DNA of 64,000 bases, taken from the NCBI GenBank assembly GCA_963805605.1, contig CAWDUX010000001.1, forward strand, positions 496,001 through 560,000, written 5' to 3'. Positions 25,366 through 32,628 of this stretch are shown here, piece by piece. Below the pieces are notes generated by a model that did no database searches, was not told the origin of the DNA, and saw only the letters and a program-made list of their open reading frames with translations. Both the position numbers and the translations under genes were made by a program. Origin of the DNA: Actinocatenispora sp963805605. GTDB taxonomy: Bacteria; Actinomycetota; Actinomycetes; Mycobacteriales; Micromonosporaceae. Each line of letters opens with the position of its first letter. Position 1 is the stretch's first letter.

Positions 25366-26526
25366 ATGCGGTACACGGCGCGGGTCGGGACCATCGGTGG
25401 CGTACCGGTACGGGTGCACTGGTCGGCGCTGATCACGCTGGGCCTGGTGACCTGGATCCTCGGCGGCGCGGTGCTGCCGGTGGCCGACCCGGCACTCGGG
25501 CCGCCCGGACGGTGGTCGACCTCCGTGGTCGCCGCCCTGTTGTTCCTGGCGTCGCTGCTCGCCCACGAGTCGGCGCACGCGAAGGTGGCCAGACGCAACG
25601 ACGTACCGGTCGGTTCGGTGACCCTGTGGCTGCTCGGTGGTGTCGCCGAGCTGCACGGTGAACCGGCCAGCCCGGGGGCCGAGGTACGCATCGTCGGGGT
25701 GGGGCCGCTGACCAGTGTCGCCTGTGCGGCCGTCTTCGTGGGCCTCGCCGCGGTGGCAGGTGCGCTGGACGCCCCGGCCGTCATCGTCGCGGCACTGGGC
25801 TGGTTGGCGTTGATGAATGTGGCGCTGGCGGTGTTCAACTCGCTGCCGGCGGCTCCGCTGGACGGCGGTCGGCTGCTGCACGCGCTGTTGTGGAAACGGA
25901 CCGGAAGTCGTTCCCGGGCGACGGCGATGGCCTCGGTGGCCGGCCGCGTACTGGGCATCGCGCTGATGGGGCTGGGCCTGGCCCAGGTTCTGCTGGGCCG
26001 CGGGATCGGTGGTCTGTGGCTGGTGGTGGTCGGGTGGTTCCTGCTCGCCTCCGCGACCGCCGAGCAGCGGGTACATCGTGTACTGGACGAACTGGCGGGA
26101 AGGACCGTCCAGGACGCGATGCGGCCGGCGCCGTTGGTGGTTCCCGCGGTCTGGTCGGTGAGCCGGCTGGGTGACGCGCTGACCGGACACCCGCAGCATG
26201 CGGAGTACATCCCAGTGAGCGACGGGTTCGGTCGGGCCGCCGGGCTGGTGGCGCTGGCCGACCTGGTCCGTGTGCCGGGTCAGGACCGGCCGCTCACCAG
26301 CCTTGCCAACGTGGCCGCCCCGCTGGAACGTCTCGTCCTCACCCGGCGTACGGAACCGTTGGCGCAGCTGATGATGCGCCTGCCCGGCCGGGAGAACGTG
26401 GCGCCGGCACTGGTACTGGACGACCAGGGTGGCGTGGCCGGCACGATCGGCATGCGTGATCTCCGCCGTGCGGCGTACCGGGCGCAGCTCGGCGCGCAGA
26501 CGGCCACGGACGCCACGCGAAACTAG
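25366..26526 (+). CDS. M50 site-2 protease family intramembrane metalloprotease
   Basis: This 386-residue membrane protein begins GVPVRVHWSALITLGLVTW, typical of the SpoIVFB/Rip3 group. Zinc ligands are seen in HESAH (67-71) and in NSLPAAPLDGG, with the metal Asp at 166. About six TM segments fill residues 15-225. The C-terminal part (about 240-370) resembles a degenerate CBS pair (VQDAMRPAPLVVPAVWSV, ALVLDDQGGVAGTIGMRDL), a known architecture for nucleotide-controlled S2P proteases. ATG 25366 follows AAGGGGGTG. It probably cleaves a membrane-bound anti-sigma factor or other substrate; none is adjacent. Confidence 0.9.
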   Translation: MRYTARVGTIGGVPVRVHWSALITLGLVTWILGGAVLPVADPALGPPGRWSTSVVAALLFLASLLAHESAHAKVARRNDVPVGSVTLWLLGGVAELHGEPASPGAEVRIVGVGPLTSVACAAVFVGLAAVAGALDAPAVIVAALGWLALMNVALAVFNSLPAAPLDGGRLLHALLWKRTGSRSRATAMASVAGRVLGIALMGLGLAQVLLGRGIGGLWLVVVGWFLLASATAEQRVHRVLDELAGRTVQDAMRPAPLVVPAVWSVSRLGDALTGHPQHAEYIPVSDGFGRAAGLVALADLVRVPGQDRPLTSLANVAAPLERLVLTRRTEPLAQLMMRLPGRENVAPALVLDDQGGVAGTIGMRDLRRAAYRAQLGAQTATDATRN

Positions 26527-26671
26527 GACCATTACCGCGGCCGAGTCAAGAGAATGTCCCGCAGCGCGGCGGGCAGCGACCGTAAAGGCACGTTCGGTGG
26601 CCGGGCAGGGCGCAACGCGACCAGGGCCCAGCGGGCCTTCTGCGCGGGCGGCCGCCGGGGGAGACTGTGGC

Positions 26672-27571
26672 ATGGCCAACAGCACATGGACCGCCGCCGA
26701 CCTGCCTGACCTGTCCGGTCGCACCGTCGTGGTCACCGGCGCATCCAGCGGCATCGGTACCATCACCGCACGTGATCTCGCCCAGGTGGGGGCCCGGGTG
26801 ATCCTCGCCGTACGGGACGTGGCGAAGGGCGAGCGGGTCGCCGACACCATCACCGGCAAGACCGAGGTACGGCAACTGGACCTGAGCGACCTGGCTTCGG
26901 TACGGGCGTTCGCCGACGAATGGTCCGGCGAGCTCGACGTCCTGGTCAACAACGCGGGGATCATGGCGGTACCCCGGGGGCTCACCGCCGACGGTTTCGA
27001 ACTCCAGGTCGGCACCAACCACCTCGGCCACTTCGCGTTGACCAACCTGCTGCTGCCGCACATCACCGACCGGGTGGTCACCGTCGCCTCGGCGGCCCAC
27101 CGGATGGGGCGCATCAACCTGACGGACCTGAACTGGGAGAACCGGCGCTACCGGCCGTGGTTGGCGTACGGGCAGTCGAAGTTGGCCAATCTGCTGTTCA
27201 CCGTCGAACTGCAACGTCGACTCACCGGTGCCGGCAGCGCGGTACGCGCGCTGGCCGCACATCCCGGTGTGGCCACCACCCAGCTGGGTAGCCACCTGCG
27301 CGGACCGCAGGCCCTGGTGATGAAGCAGTTGGGCCGGTTCGTGTTCCAGGACGCCGACCACGGGGCGCTGCCCACGTTGTATGCGGCGATCGCCGATCTG
27401 CCCGGGGACACCTATGTGGGACCGGCCGGCCGCAGCGGTGGCGCCCCCCGGATCGAGAAGCGCAGCGCGCTCAACAGCGACCGTACGATCGCCCGGCAGC
27501 TCTGGGAGCTGTCCGCCCGGCTGACCGGTACGGACCTGCCCGACGGCGCCGGTCAGGCCACCGGCCGCTAG
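26672..27571 (+). CDS. Short-chain dehydrogenase/reductase
   Basis: This 299-residue classical SDR resembles the retinol-dehydrogenase/WWOX-like group. It has the nucleotide site TGASSGIG (about 24-31), NNAG (about 93-96), the Ser strand TVASAAHRMG and the catalytic pair Tyr166-x3-Lys170 in AYGQSK. HPGVATTQL is the usual post-active-site loop. ATG 26672 follows GGGGGAGA. The substrate is not predictable. The stop overlaps a small convergent membrane-protein gene by 3 bp. Confidence 0.88.
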   Translation: MANSTWTAADLPDLSGRTVVVTGASSGIGTITARDLAQVGARVILAVRDVAKGERVADTITGKTEVRQLDLSDLASVRAFADEWSGELDVLVNNAGIMAVPRGLTADGFELQVGTNHLGHFALTNLLLPHITDRVVTVASAAHRMGRINLTDLNWENRRYRPWLAYGQSKLANLLFTVELQRRLTGAGSAVRALAAHPGVATTQLGSHLRGPQALVMKQLGRFVFQDADHGALPTLYAAIADLPGDTYVGPAGRSGGAPRIEKRSALNSDRTIARQLWELSARLTGTDLPDGAGQATGR

Positions 27572-27723
27572 CGGGACCTCTTCCGGCGCCCGGCCCGCAC
27601 CGCGAGCACGATGGCCGCTGTCACCGCAGTGACCACCAACAGGCAGCAGATCCCACCGGCGAGCAGGTACCACAGGTGGAAACCGGCGGAGAATCCCGCG
27701 GCGGGGGCGTCGGAGGTGTCCAT
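27568..27723 (-). CDS. Small single-span membrane protein (51 aa)
   Basis: This short frame encodes MDTSDAPAAGFSAGF, a hydrophobic span (WYLLAGGICCLLVVTAVTAA, about 17-36, continuing to about 42) and a basic end RAGRRKRSR. This is a clean N-out or N-in single TM topology with a positive tail. Codon use is GC3-rich. The ribosome-binding site is weak. It converges with the SDR gene (shared CTAG). Function is unknown. Confidence 0.6.
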   Translation of the reverse strand: MDTSDAPAAGFSAGFHLWYLLAGGICCLLVVTAVTAAIVLAVRAGRRKRSR

Positions 27724-28034
27724 GCCGCAACGCTACCTATCGACCGGCGCGGTGCTCATCGGCCGCCCGGTCGCGAGCCCGCCGACTGCGGACCCGGGCG
27801 TCGGGCGGTCTCCATCGCCACGGCCCGCGGTACGGGGTGCGGCCGCACCGCGGGGGTGTGTCGTCGCTCAGCGCGAGGGCGCACACCGGGTCCGTTGATC
27901 GCCCACGATGTGATGTTCACTCACTGTGTCGACTATTTCACCAGCATCGCCAACTGCGGTGCGTAGTTATGCATTCCAGATCGATCAGTTCATCGGTCAG
28001 TTCAGATGATCAGGAATGACGCAGGAGGCTCGTC
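27724..28034. promoter_or_regulatory. Intergenic region upstream of the XRE-TPR gene, with TCAGTTCA direct repeats
   Basis: This 311-bp gap shows no gene I trust. Its last 130 bp are comparatively AT-rich and hold two TCAGTTCA copies 12 bp apart (27985-27992 and 27997-28004). They end 30 bp before the XRE-TPR start and are a candidate autoregulatory site. Confidence 0.45.
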
Positions 28035-29219
28035 GTGGCACAGGATTACACCGGCTCCCGGATCAAGCTGTGGCGGGTCCGGCGCGGCGTGAGCCAGTCG
28101 GTGCTCGCCGGGTTGGCGGGGCTGTCCCAGCCGTTCCTCAGCCAGGTTGAAGCTGGTATGAAGACGATTGATCGGCGTTCGACGCTGGTCGCGGTTGCCA
28201 GTGCGCTGCAGGTGTCGGTGGCCGATCTGTGCCATCCGGGAGAGCCGGTGAACCCGACCCACGACCGTGCGGTCGGGGCGATGCCGGCCATCAGAGTGGC
28301 CATCGCGGAACTCACTGCCGGTGAGCGCCGGCCAGCGTCCCGGTCGACCGAGCAATTGAACGCCGATCTCGCCAGGGCGCAGCGCTACCGGGCCGAGGCC
28401 GACTATGCGGCGCTGATGCCGATATGCGCCGGGCTGCTCTACGATCTGGCCACGGTCGGGCCGCGGCACCTGGCCGAAGGCGCCTATCTGGTCAGTTCCC
28501 CCCTGCGCGGGCTGGGGTTCCAGGATCTTGCCTGGCATGCGGCGAACCTTGCCGTGCAGGCGGCCCGGGAGTCCGGCGAGGCGGCCTGGATCGGGGTGGC
28601 GCAGCATGCCTTTGTCGGTGCGCTGCCGCCGGAGACGCCGTCCACCGCGAACATCGCCCGGAACGCGGCGGACGCGCTGCAGCCGCATCTGGCCGACCCT
28701 GAGGCCCGGCAGGTGTACGGCATGCTGCACCTGGCCAGCGGGCTCGCCGCGGCGATCGGCCGACGTGCTGGTGACGCCGCCGCGCACCTGCTGGAAGCGG
28801 AACGGGAGGCGGCGACCCTGGGCGACCCCGACGATGGTGCCGGTTTCAACTCGCTGAGCTTCGGGCCGACCAACGTCGGACTGTGGCGGATGAACATCAT
28901 GAACGAACTGGGCGACCCGGCCAGTACCGCCGCCGTCGCGGAGACCCTGAGGCCGGGGCGACTGCGGTCGGCGAACCGGTCGGCGGCGTACTGGACGGAC
29001 CTGGGGCGTGCGCTGGTGATGACCGGCAAGCGCGACCGGGAGGCGCTGACCTGCTTCCTCAATGCCGAGCAGTCGGCTCCGCAGTACGTCCGGGCCAGTC
29101 AGGTGGTCAAGGACCAGGTCCTGGCGATGGTACGGCGGGCACATCGACGCTCGGAGTCGGACTCACTGCGGACACTGGCGGCCAGCGTCGGACTCTACGG
29201 CCATTACCGCGAGAAATAG
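28035..29219 (+). CDS. XRE-type HTH regulator with TPR-like C-terminal region
   Basis: This is a 394-residue regulator. GTG 28035 follows AGGAGG. The HTH is at about 7-66 (IKLWRVRRGVSQSVLAGLAG, SQPFLSQVEAGMKTIDRRST). The remainder is all-helical, like the TPR-containing Streptomyces regulators that sense small molecules or peptides. It lies 71 bp upstream of the small coupled genes at 29291 and 29527, in the same direction, so they may form an operon or regulon. No ligand can be named. Confidence 0.8.
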   Translation: MAQDYTGSRIKLWRVRRGVSQSVLAGLAGLSQPFLSQVEAGMKTIDRRSTLVAVASALQVSVADLCHPGEPVNPTHDRAVGAMPAIRVAIAELTAGERRPASRSTEQLNADLARAQRYRAEADYAALMPICAGLLYDLATVGPRHLAEGAYLVSSPLRGLGFQDLAWHAANLAVQAARESGEAAWIGVAQHAFVGALPPETPSTANIARNAADALQPHLADPEARQVYGMLHLASGLAAAIGRRAGDAAAHLLEAEREAATLGDPDDGAGFNSLSFGPTNVGLWRMNIMNELGDPASTAAVAETLRPGRLRSANRSAAYWTDLGRALVMTGKRDREALTCFLNAEQSAPQYVRASQVVKDQVLAMVRRAHRRSESDSLRTLAASVGLYGHYREK

Positions 29220-29290
29220 CTTCAGCTAGAAGTAGCCGTAGTCTTACCTAAAGTGACCAGAGTGTGGTCGATTCGGGAGAGGCGGCGGAC

Positions 29291-29530
29291 GTGTGGACAT
29301 CCGGAACAGAATTGCAGGACGACATCTTGCCAGCCGTGCCAGCGCTCGGTGACCTGCTGGCCATTGAGCGAGGACCGATGTACCGGGTGCTGGCGGCCAC
29401 CCCGGCAGACATGCCCGGCGCGTACCTGCTCAACGGCTACGAGATCTGGGCCGACCCGCCGGTCGAGCGGGTCCGCGGCTACCTGTGGAGGGACGGCACC
29501 GCCACGCCGGTGGCGCTGGACGCGCCGTGA
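29291..29530 (+). CDS. Small uncharacterised protein, paralogue of the one at 23831
   Basis: This 79-residue protein starts at GTG 29291, behind GGGAGAGG; an in-frame GTG at 29264 gives 88 residues. The core GDLLAIERGPMYRVL, PGAYLLNGYEIW, RGYLWRDGTATPV matches the protein at 23831-24067 along its whole length. Its stop overlaps the next start by 4 bp (GTGA). The combination of a small conserved globular protein, a Cys-rich partner and an upstream XRE regulator is unknown to me. Confidence 0.7.
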   Translation: MWTSGTELQDDILPAVPALGDLLAIERGPMYRVLAATPADMPGAYLLNGYEIWADPPVERVRGYLWRDGTATPVALDAP

Positions 29531-29739
29531 CCATGACCTCGCCGGATACCGGCCCGGGCATCGAAAGGCTGATCGCGGCCGACTGTGCCCGGGTCGAGGC
29601 CGACCACTTTCCCACACCGGAGGGCATCTGCACGATGTGCCGACGGGTGTGGCGCAGACCGGTGCCGTGGCCGTGCGCCCCGGCCCGTACCGCTGCCCGG
29701 CTCCGGGAACTGTGCGGGCAGCCGGTCGGTGGCCCGTGA
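29527..29739 (+). CDS. Small Cys-containing protein coupled to the paralogue
   Basis: This 70-residue protein starts at GTG 29527 (or ATG 29533), overlapping the previous stop. It contains DCARVEADHFPTPEGICTMC, then a basic RRVWRRP and two more Cys (PWPCAP, ELCGQ). The Cys/His content suggests metal binding. Unlike the partner at 23604 it has no membrane helix. The family is unknown. Confidence 0.62.
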   Translation: MTMTSPDTGPGIERLIAADCARVEADHFPTPEGICTMCRRVWRRPVPWPCAPARTAARLRELCGQPVGGP

Positions 29740-29769
29740 CGGTGGCCGTCAGACCGCCCGGGGACACAC

Positions 29770-32349
29770 TCAACCGTCTGCGTCCTGCGGGGGACCCGGC
29801 CGCCCGGTGGCGGCGGCGATCCGGTGGCGAAGTCCGTCCGCGCGGGGCGTACCGAGTTCGGTGTGGATCTCCAACGCCTGCTGCCGGTAGCGCGCCGCCT
29901 CCCGTGGCCGGTGCAGACCGTCCGCGGCCTCGCCCAGTCCCTCCAACGCGAGAGCCTGCTCGTAGCGGGCGCCGATCCGGTCGCTGACCGCCAGCGCCGC
30001 GCGGTACCGGGCCGCCGCACCGGCACTGTCACCGAGCAGCCGGGCGATCCGACCCAACTGGTTGAGCGCGATCGCCTCCAGCGCCGGCATCCCGGTACGG
30101 CGGGCCATCCGCAGCGCCGTCTGCTGGAACTCCCCGGCGGCGTCGTAGCGGCCCAACGAGGTGTACGCGCTGCCGATGTTCGACGCGGCGAACCCCTCAC
30201 CCTCGCGGTGCCCGATCTCCCGGGCGATCGCCAGCGCATCCTGGAAGTGCCGCAACGCCGCGTCGTAGCGCCCAAGCCGGCGCAGGATCAGCCCGATGTT
30301 GTTGGTCGCCCCACCTTCGGTGGCGCGGTCGCCGACCTCCTTGGTGATCCGCCGGGCCTGCTGGAAGTAGCCGAGTGCGTCCTCCTGCCGACCGAGACGG
30401 CGGCACACCAGGCCGAGATTGTTCAGCGAGCAGCCCTCGCCCTCCCGGTGGCCCGCTTCGCGGAACAGCGCGAGTGCCCTCTCATGGTCGTGCATGGCCG
30501 CGTGCAGGTCGCCCACGGACGCGTGGATGAGCCCCAGATAGTCGCGGGAGCGCGCTTCGTCGAACGGGTCGTGCATAGTGCCGGCGATCTCGGCCGAGGC
30601 GGTCAGCTGACCGATCGCCACCTCGTTGGCGCCGAGCCGGTGATGGACCGTACCGAGGTTGAACAGCGCCCGCGCCTCCCGCGCCCGATCGCCGGTGGCG
30701 ACTGCCGCGGCCAGCGCAGCGCCGTGTAGCGTACGGGCGTCGTCGTGCCATGCGGCCTGGTGCAGGTAGCGCCACAGGGCGGTGGACAGGTCGCCGGCAT
30801 GGGCGGCCCAGCCTTCGGTGGCGGCGTACCCGGCGGCGGCGACAAGGTTGACCCGTTCGGTGTCCAGCCAGGTCCGGGCCGCCTCCAGGTCGCCGAACCG
30901 GCCGGACCCACCGGACACCGCGGGGCCGGCGGCAGTGGCGAGTCGGGCCAACAAGCTGTCGCCCGGGTCCAGCACGGTGCCGGCCGCCAGCGCGCAACCG
31001 AGGTAGAAATCCAACAATCTGTGTACGGCGGCGCTGCGTGCGGCGCCGTCGTCCTGCTGTTCGGTCAGATCCCGCGCGTACGCCCGCAGCAGGTCGTGGA
31101 ACTCGTGGTGGCCGGCGCGACGCTGTTCGATCAGGTGCCCGCGGGCCAGCGTGTCCAGCAGCCGCCGGGTGTGCTGCACCGGCCGGTCGACCAGCGCGGC
31201 CGCGGCGGGCAGCCCGATGTCGGGCCCGGGGTGCAGCCCCAGCATCCGGAACAGCAGTGCGGCCTCGGCCGGCAGCGCCCGATAGGACCACGAGAACACG
31301 GTACGCACGCTGGTGTCGTCGTCCCCGGCGGCCAGCACCGCCAGGCTGGTGCGGTGGTCGGCCAGTTCGGCGGCCACCTCGGACAACGTGCGGTCCCGGG
31401 TGGCCAGGTCGCCGACCAGACTCAACGCCAACGGCAGCCCCGCGCACTGACGGAGGATCCCGGCCACCGCGGCCGGTTCGCCGGCGAGCCGGGCGTCGCC
31501 GACGTAGCGGCCGAGCAGCGCGGTGGCGTCGGCGCCGCCGAGCTGGTCGAGGCTGACCCGGTAGGCGCCGTCCCGGACGCTGAGCCCGGTGAGCTGGTTG
31601 CGGCTGGTCACCACCACCACGCAGCCGGTACCGCCGGGTAGCAGCGGGCGTACCTGCGCGGCGTTGCGCGCGTTGTCCAGTACCAGCAGCATCCGCCGGT
31701 CCACCAGCGTGCTGCGCAGCAGTCCGGCGCGCGCCTCGGTGTCGGCCGGTAGCTGATCGGCCGGTACGCCGACGGCGGCGAGGAACTGTGCCAGCACCAC
31801 TGCTGGTTCGGCCGGCGCCCCCGGGCCGTAGCCGCGCAGGTTGACGTACAGCTGGCCGTCCGGGAACCTGTCCCGAACCTGATGGGCCCAGTGCAGTGCC
31901 AGTGCCGTCTTGCCCACCCCGGCGGTCCCGTCCACCGTGGCGATGAGGATCGTCGGGCCGGCGGCCGCGTCGGCGAGCAGCGCGTCGAGGCGGCGCAGCT
32001 GCGGGCTTCGACCCACGAATCCCGACAGCGCCGCCGGCAGCTGGGCCGGACGAAACGGCGGGTCGGATCTCGCCAGCGGCCCGGAATCAGGTTGCCGCGC
32101 TGCCACGGTGCCGGGACGGCCACGGTAGTGGGTGAGCAGCCGGGCCCGGTCTGCCGGGTCGAGGTCGAGCGCGCCCGCGATCGACTCCAGCGAACGGCGG
32201 TGCGGACGGGTCACCCGACCGCATTCGATCGAACTGATGCCGCGGGTGCTCAGGCCGGTGCGTTCGGCGAGTTCCTCCTGGGTCAGCCCCGCAGCCCGCC
32301 GCAGATCGGCGAGCAGGGAATCGGCCGCGACGAGCGGTTCCTCGGCCAT
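29770..32349 (-). CDS. HTH-NB-ARC-TPR regulator (STAND-type)
   Basis: This is an 859-residue signal-transduction ATPase. It has an N-terminal XRE HTH (about 10-65; LTQEELAERTGLSTRGISSI), then an NB-ARC module with P-loop GTAGVGKTAL (Lys147), Walker B LLLVLDN-type RRMLLVLDNARNA near 220, and GLPLAL near 315. TPR repeats run from about 540 to 850 (DALGYFQQARRI, ALRHFQDALAIAREIGHREG and similar). This matches the Streptomyces regulators that resemble AfsR without its activation domain. It is divergent from the peptide/ligase/membrane operon starting at 32479 and is the natural candidate to control it; the dyad at 32368-32395 lies between them. Confidence 0.9.
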   Translation of the reverse strand: MAEEPLVAADSLLADLRRAAGLTQEELAERTGLSTRGISSIECGRVTRPHRRSLESIAGALDLDPADRARLLTHYRGRPGTVAARQPDSGPLARSDPPFRPAQLPAALSGFVGRSPQLRRLDALLADAAAGPTILIATVDGTAGVGKTALALHWAHQVRDRFPDGQLYVNLRGYGPGAPAEPAVVLAQFLAAVGVPADQLPADTEARAGLLRSTLVDRRMLLVLDNARNAAQVRPLLPGGTGCVVVVTSRNQLTGLSVRDGAYRVSLDQLGGADATALLGRYVGDARLAGEPAAVAGILRQCAGLPLALSLVGDLATRDRTLSEVAAELADHRTSLAVLAAGDDDTSVRTVFSWSYRALPAEAALLFRMLGLHPGPDIGLPAAAALVDRPVQHTRRLLDTLARGHLIEQRRAGHHEFHDLLRAYARDLTEQQDDGAARSAAVHRLLDFYLGCALAAGTVLDPGDSLLARLATAAGPAVSGGSGRFGDLEAARTWLDTERVNLVAAAGYAATEGWAAHAGDLSTALWRYLHQAAWHDDARTLHGAALAAAVATGDRAREARALFNLGTVHHRLGANEVAIGQLTASAEIAGTMHDPFDEARSRDYLGLIHASVGDLHAAMHDHERALALFREAGHREGEGCSLNNLGLVCRRLGRQEDALGYFQQARRITKEVGDRATEGGATNNIGLILRRLGRYDAALRHFQDALAIAREIGHREGEGFAASNIGSAYTSLGRYDAAGEFQQTALRMARRTGMPALEAIALNQLGRIARLLGDSAGAAARYRAALAVSDRIGARYEQALALEGLGEAADGLHRPREAARYRQQALEIHTELGTPRADGLRHRIAAATGRPGPPQDADG

Positions 32350-32367
32350 TCCGAGAGTCTAGTGCGG

Positions 32368-32395
32368 TGACCGGACGAGTCGAAAGATCCGGTCA
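32368..32395. promoter_or_regulatory. 8-12-8 inverted repeat in the divergent promoter region
   Basis: TGACCGGA-N12-TCCGGTCA is perfect and lies 19 bp upstream of the NB-ARC regulator start and 84 bp before the peptide start. It is a plausible operator for that regulator or its own autorepression site. Confidence 0.5.
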
Positions 32396-32478
32396 GAGTG
32401 CTAGTGGACGTTCGTGGTCCTGCCCGCCCGGTGGAGCTTGGATGTGGATACCTGACCAGCGGCGAAGGGAGGTGTCCC

Positions 32479-32559
32479 ATGCTGGCTTCGGCGAAGCACC
32501 TGAAGTACGTGCTCAGCTCGTTCTCGGCGATCGTCTTCATGTGCCTGGAGACGTCCTGA
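32479..32559 (+). CDS. 26-residue peptide, candidate precursor or signal peptide
   Basis: The peptide MLASAKHLKYVLSSFSAIVF followed by MCLETS is encoded behind a strong GGAGGTGTCCC site with optimal spacing. All but one of its 25 post-start codons end in G or C, a strong coding sign for so short a frame. It has a basic N-terminal third (K6, H7, K9), a hydrophobic middle and a single Cys near a polar C-terminus. It lies first in an apparent operon with an adenylate-forming enzyme and a polytopic GxGD-motif protein. I do not recognise its family. It could be a modified peptide precursor, a signal, or a regulatory leader. Confidence 0.65.
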   Translation: MLASAKHLKYVLSSFSAIVFMCLETS

Positions 32560-32576
32560 TCGAACAGCACCTGGTC

Positions 32577-32601
32577 GGCGCGCGCGGTCACCGCGCGCGC
32601 C
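32577..32601. terminator. Perfect GC hairpin between peptide gene and ligase gene
   Basis: GGCGCGCGCGGT-C-ACCGCGCGCGCC is a perfect 12-bp arm palindrome starting 17 bp after the peptide stop and ending 27 bp before the ligase start. It has no T-tract. It is placed where precursor-peptide operons often carry an attenuator that lets peptide mRNA exceed enzyme mRNA; that role is inferred. Confidence 0.6.
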
Positions 32602-32628
32602 GATCTCCGATCGTTCGGATGGTGGACG

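Noticed and set aside
29527..32349. Biosynthetic gene cluster reading of the whole 20-42 kb interval
   Set aside because: No NRPS, PKS, lanthipeptide or other known core enzymes are present; only the small peptide/ligase/membrane operon is singled out.
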